Assembly: GCF_900103525.1 (NCBI RefSeq)
Contig: NZ_FNHN01000008.1
Location: 124,001-188,000, forward strand
Source: Bacillus sp. OK048
GTDB lineage: Bacteria; Bacillota; Bacilli; Bacillales; Cytobacillaceae
Length of the DNA stretch: 64,000 nucleotides
Direction of reading: 5' to 3'
Each line of letters opens with the position of its first letter. The stretch's first letter is position 1. Of this stretch, positions 62,069 through 64,000 are shown in pieces. The notes beneath the pieces were generated by a model. The model had not been told where the DNA came from, searched no databases, and saw only the letters and a program-made list of their open reading frames with translations. The translations under genes and the position numbers were made by a program.

Positions 62069-63334
62069 TTGCTAGAGAGAAGAAGACCGATCCCAATTGG
62101 TGAAGCAGTTAAAAAGATAATGGAATTTCAATTAACAGGAAAAACAGAATATGTTTCTATAGATGATAGCTACGGACGCTTTTTGTCAGAAGACCTTAAA
62201 GCAACAAGTGATGTACCCCATTTTGACAGAGCACCATACGATGGTTTTGCAGTTAGATCGATTGACACCAAGGCAGCCTCTTCAAACAATGAAGTAGAGT
62301 TTAAGGTGGTCGATCATCTTGGAGCAGGTATGACGTCTTCAAAAGTAATTAGAGAATATGAAGCAGTCCGAATTATGACCGGTGCCATGTTGCCTGAAGG
62401 AACAGACGCAGTTGTGATGTTTGAAGTTGCAAAAGCATATGAAAAAAATGGGACACCATTCATGTCAATAAAACGCAGCTTTAACAAGGGCGATAATGTT
62501 TCCTATAGCGGGGAAGATGCAAAAGAGGGAGAAATCTTAGTAAAAAAGGGAACGTTAATAAACCCTGGTATACAAGCGATGTTGGCAACGTTTGGCTACC
62601 ATCAGGTGCCTGTTGCGAAAATGCCAATCGTCGGGTTATTTGCTACTGGAACAGAATTGCTCGAAGTTGATGAAGAATTGGTACCTGGCAAAATTCGAAA
62701 TAGTAATTCATATATGATAGCGGCTCAAATACAAAGGGCAGGTGCGATTGTTCATTACTTTGGTAAATTGCCGGATGTATTTGATACTTGTTTTACAGCA
62801 GTTAAAGATGCAATGGATAAAGTGGATTTACTGATAACAACCGGTGGAGTTTCTGTTGGAGATTTTGATTATCTCCCAGCAATCTATGAAAAGCTTGAAG
62901 CTGATGTCTTATTTAATAAAGTTGGGATGAGACCAGGCAGTGTAACGACTGTTGCGCAATTACACGGGAAGTTACTTTTTGGTTTATCTGGTAATCCATC
63001 TGCATGCTATGTTGGGTTTGAGTTATTTGCAAGACCAATCATTCGCAAAATGCTCTTTTCACCTAGACCTCACTTACGAAAAGAAAAAGCAGTACTTGAG
63101 GTTGATTTTCCAAAGGCAAACCCATTCACACGGTTTGTCCGCAGTGCTTATTCAATAAATAATGGCAGGATAATGGCAGAACCAAGCGGTTTAGATAAGT
63201 CCAATATCATTATGAGTCTTTCGGGGGCAAATTCCTTAATGATTCTTCCAGGAGGTACTAGAAGCTTCAAAGCGGGAGATGAGGTTGATATTCTGTTGCT
63301 CGAAGACCAAGTTGGCAGTGAATGGCCTTGGTAA
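62069..63334 (+). CDS. moeA: Molybdopterin molybdenumtransferase MoeA
   Basis: A 421-residue enzyme that inserts molybdate into adenylated molybdopterin. Motifs VPHFDRAPYDGFAVR, RIMTGAMLPEGTDAVV, TTGGVSVGDFDYLP and LFGLSGNPSAC are present. TTG at 62069 is chosen (MLERRRPIPIGEAV, as in B. subtilis MoeA MLEKRTPIPV), nine bases after GGAG; the in-frame ATG at 62060 directly follows that site and is an unlikely start. Overlaps mobB by 13 bases. Confidence 0.93.
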   Translation: MLERRRPIPIGEAVKKIMEFQLTGKTEYVSIDDSYGRFLSEDLKATSDVPHFDRAPYDGFAVRSIDTKAASSNNEVEFKVVDHLGAGMTSSKVIREYEAVRIMTGAMLPEGTDAVVMFEVAKAYEKNGTPFMSIKRSFNKGDNVSYSGEDAKEGEILVKKGTLINPGIQAMLATFGYHQVPVAKMPIVGLFATGTELLEVDEELVPGKIRNSNSYMIAAQIQRAGAIVHYFGKLPDVFDTCFTAVKDAMDKVDLLITTGGVSVGDFDYLPAIYEKLEADVLFNKVGMRPGSVTTVAQLHGKLLFGLSGNPSACYVGFELFARPIIRKMLFSPRPHLRKEKAVLEVDFPKANPFTRFVRSAYSINNGRIMAEPSGLDKSNIIMSLSGANSLMILPGGTRSFKAGDEVDILLLEDQVGSEWPW

Positions 63335-63855
63335 AGCCAATTATTTATCAAGTGGTAGGATATCAGAATTCCGGCAAAACCACATTTTTATTAAAACTAA
63401 TTCAAGTCCTAAAAAAGGTTGAATTAAAGATTGTAACCATTAAACATCATGGTCATGGAGGCTGTCCAGACGTATCAAAACAAAAAGATTCATCCAAGCA
63501 TCTAGATGCAGGAGCAGCTGCATCTTTGGTTGAGGGAGAAGGTAGGATCGTCCTCCAAGCAGAAGATTCCGATTGGAACCTTGATGAACAAATTAGATTA
63601 ATGGTTTTTTTTCAACCAGATATTATCCTGATTGAGGGGCACAAGAAGCAGCCTTATCCAAAATTACTTATTCTAAGAAATGAAGATGATCTTTTACTTT
63701 TGAATAATGTAAATAATATTACTGCCGTCATTGTTTGGAAGTATGCTTTATTGGAACAGGTTCGAGGAATTCTTAATGTTCCTGTATTTCATATTTCAGA
63801 GGAACAATCAGTAACAGAGATTTCAAAACAAATAAAAAAACTTGTTCATGCGTAA
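63322..63855 (+). CDS. mobB: MobB, molybdopterin-guanine dinucleotide adapter
   Basis: A 177-residue P-loop GTP-binding adapter: YQVVGYQNSGKTTFLLKLIQ (Walker A GYQNSGKT), KIVTIKHHGHGG, LIEGHKKQPYPKLL. Helps MobA form the guanine dinucleotide cofactor of nitrate reductase-like enzymes. ATG at 63322 overlaps moeA, so translation is coupled. mobA is not in the window. Confidence 0.92.
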   Translation: MALVKPIIYQVVGYQNSGKTTFLLKLIQVLKKVELKIVTIKHHGHGGCPDVSKQKDSSKHLDAGAAASLVEGEGRIVLQAEDSDWNLDEQIRLMVFFQPDIILIEGHKKQPYPKLLILRNEDDLLLLNNVNNITAVIVWKYALLEQVRGILNVPVFHISEEQSVTEISKQIKKLVHA

Positions 63856-63860
63856 AAAAA

Positions 63861-63886
63861 AATCGGTCTAAGTGACCGATTTTTTT
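63861..63886. terminator. Terminator between mobB and the second fnr-type gene
   Basis: AATCGGTC-taagt-GACCGATT plus T-run on the plus strand and A-run opposite; bidirectional. Confidence 0.88.
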
Positions 63887-64000
63887 AGTCTATTTTACAG
63901 ATTTCTATTGAGCAGTCTTCACAATCAATTTCATTCTTTAAATAATCTAAGTCATGAATTGTAATAGAACCTTTATCGATTGAAATAATTCCTGTTTTTC
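63885..64000 (-). CDS. C-terminal end of a second Fnr-type regulator (partial)
   Basis: Only the last 37 codons are inside the window (stop TAA at 63885-63887); the gene continues beyond 64000. The visible end has SIDKGSITIHDLDYLKNEI then CEDCSIEICKID, i.e. Cys-x2-Cys-x4-Cys exactly as in the Fnr at 59088 (CENCPAVYC). So it is a paralogue with a potential iron-sulfur cluster. Opposite orientation to mobB. The effector and DNA-binding domains cannot be seen. Confidence 0.8.
   Translation of the reverse strand, partial: KTGIISIDKGSITIHDLDYLKNEIDCEDCSIEICKID

Overview
The window comes from the chromosome of an aerobic, endospore-forming, low-GC Gram-positive of the family Bacillaceae, most like Bacillus sensu lato or Neobacillus. 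Evidence is the AT-rich sequence, strong GGAGG ribosome binding sites, and gene order that follows the Bacillus subtilis blocks prsA-hpr-trpP-hit-ecsABC-yhaA-yhfA-hemEHY, yhfI-lplJ, yhfN-comK, yhjD-yhjE-sip-addBA-gerP-yisL-asnO and yitK-yitL/degV-yitT-yitU-yitV-yitW. I see no rRNA, tRNA, phage, insertion sequence or CRISPR array.

Layout. 0-9.5 kb: protein export and exoprotein control (prsA, hpr, ecsABC), a trpP gene with a textbook TRAP site, two tiny YjcZ-like spore proteins and a MITE-like repeat. 9.6-17.5 kb: a five-copy tandem hairpin repeat, the yhfA transporter, hemEHY (coproporphyrin-dependent haem pathway) and lplJ. 17.5-24.1 kb: an accessory cluster with a triple NlpC/P60 protein (two domains lack catalytic residues), a MurF paralogue, a free ATP-grasp ligase and a giant ATP-grasp/Mur-ligase fusion; two of these genes have sigma-K consensus promoters, so the set probably acts in the sporulating mother cell. 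24.2-31.6 kb: azlCD, an M48 protease, comK, an LCP protein and signal peptidase. 31.7-41.1 kb: addBA and the gerPABCDEF operon behind a sigma-K promoter. 41.1-42.2 kb: a complete c-di-GMP-I riboswitch with a legible terminator/antiterminator in front of a shrunken, Walker-motif-degenerate CpaF-like protein.

42.7-46.4 kb: a tungsten/molybdenum enzyme island: a MoaD/ThiS-like carrier, an unknown 90-residue protein also ending in Gly-Gly, an aldehyde:ferredoxin oxidoreductase and a MoeB/ThiF-like adenylyltransferase. 46.4-57.8 kb: asnO, a membrane-anchored GH13 amylase homologue that has lost all three catalytic carboxylates, and a run of housekeeping yit genes. 57.8-64 kb: an oxygen/NO-response island with a radical SAM/SPASM protein, Fnr, moaA, the iron-sulfur repair protein RIC, moeA, mobB and the C-terminus of a second Fnr. 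FNR-type palindromes lie in front of the radical SAM gene (centred exactly 41.5 bp before the inferred start), between ric and moeA, and in weaker form before moaA. This ties molybdopterin synthesis, and perhaps the oxidoreductase, to oxygen limitation.
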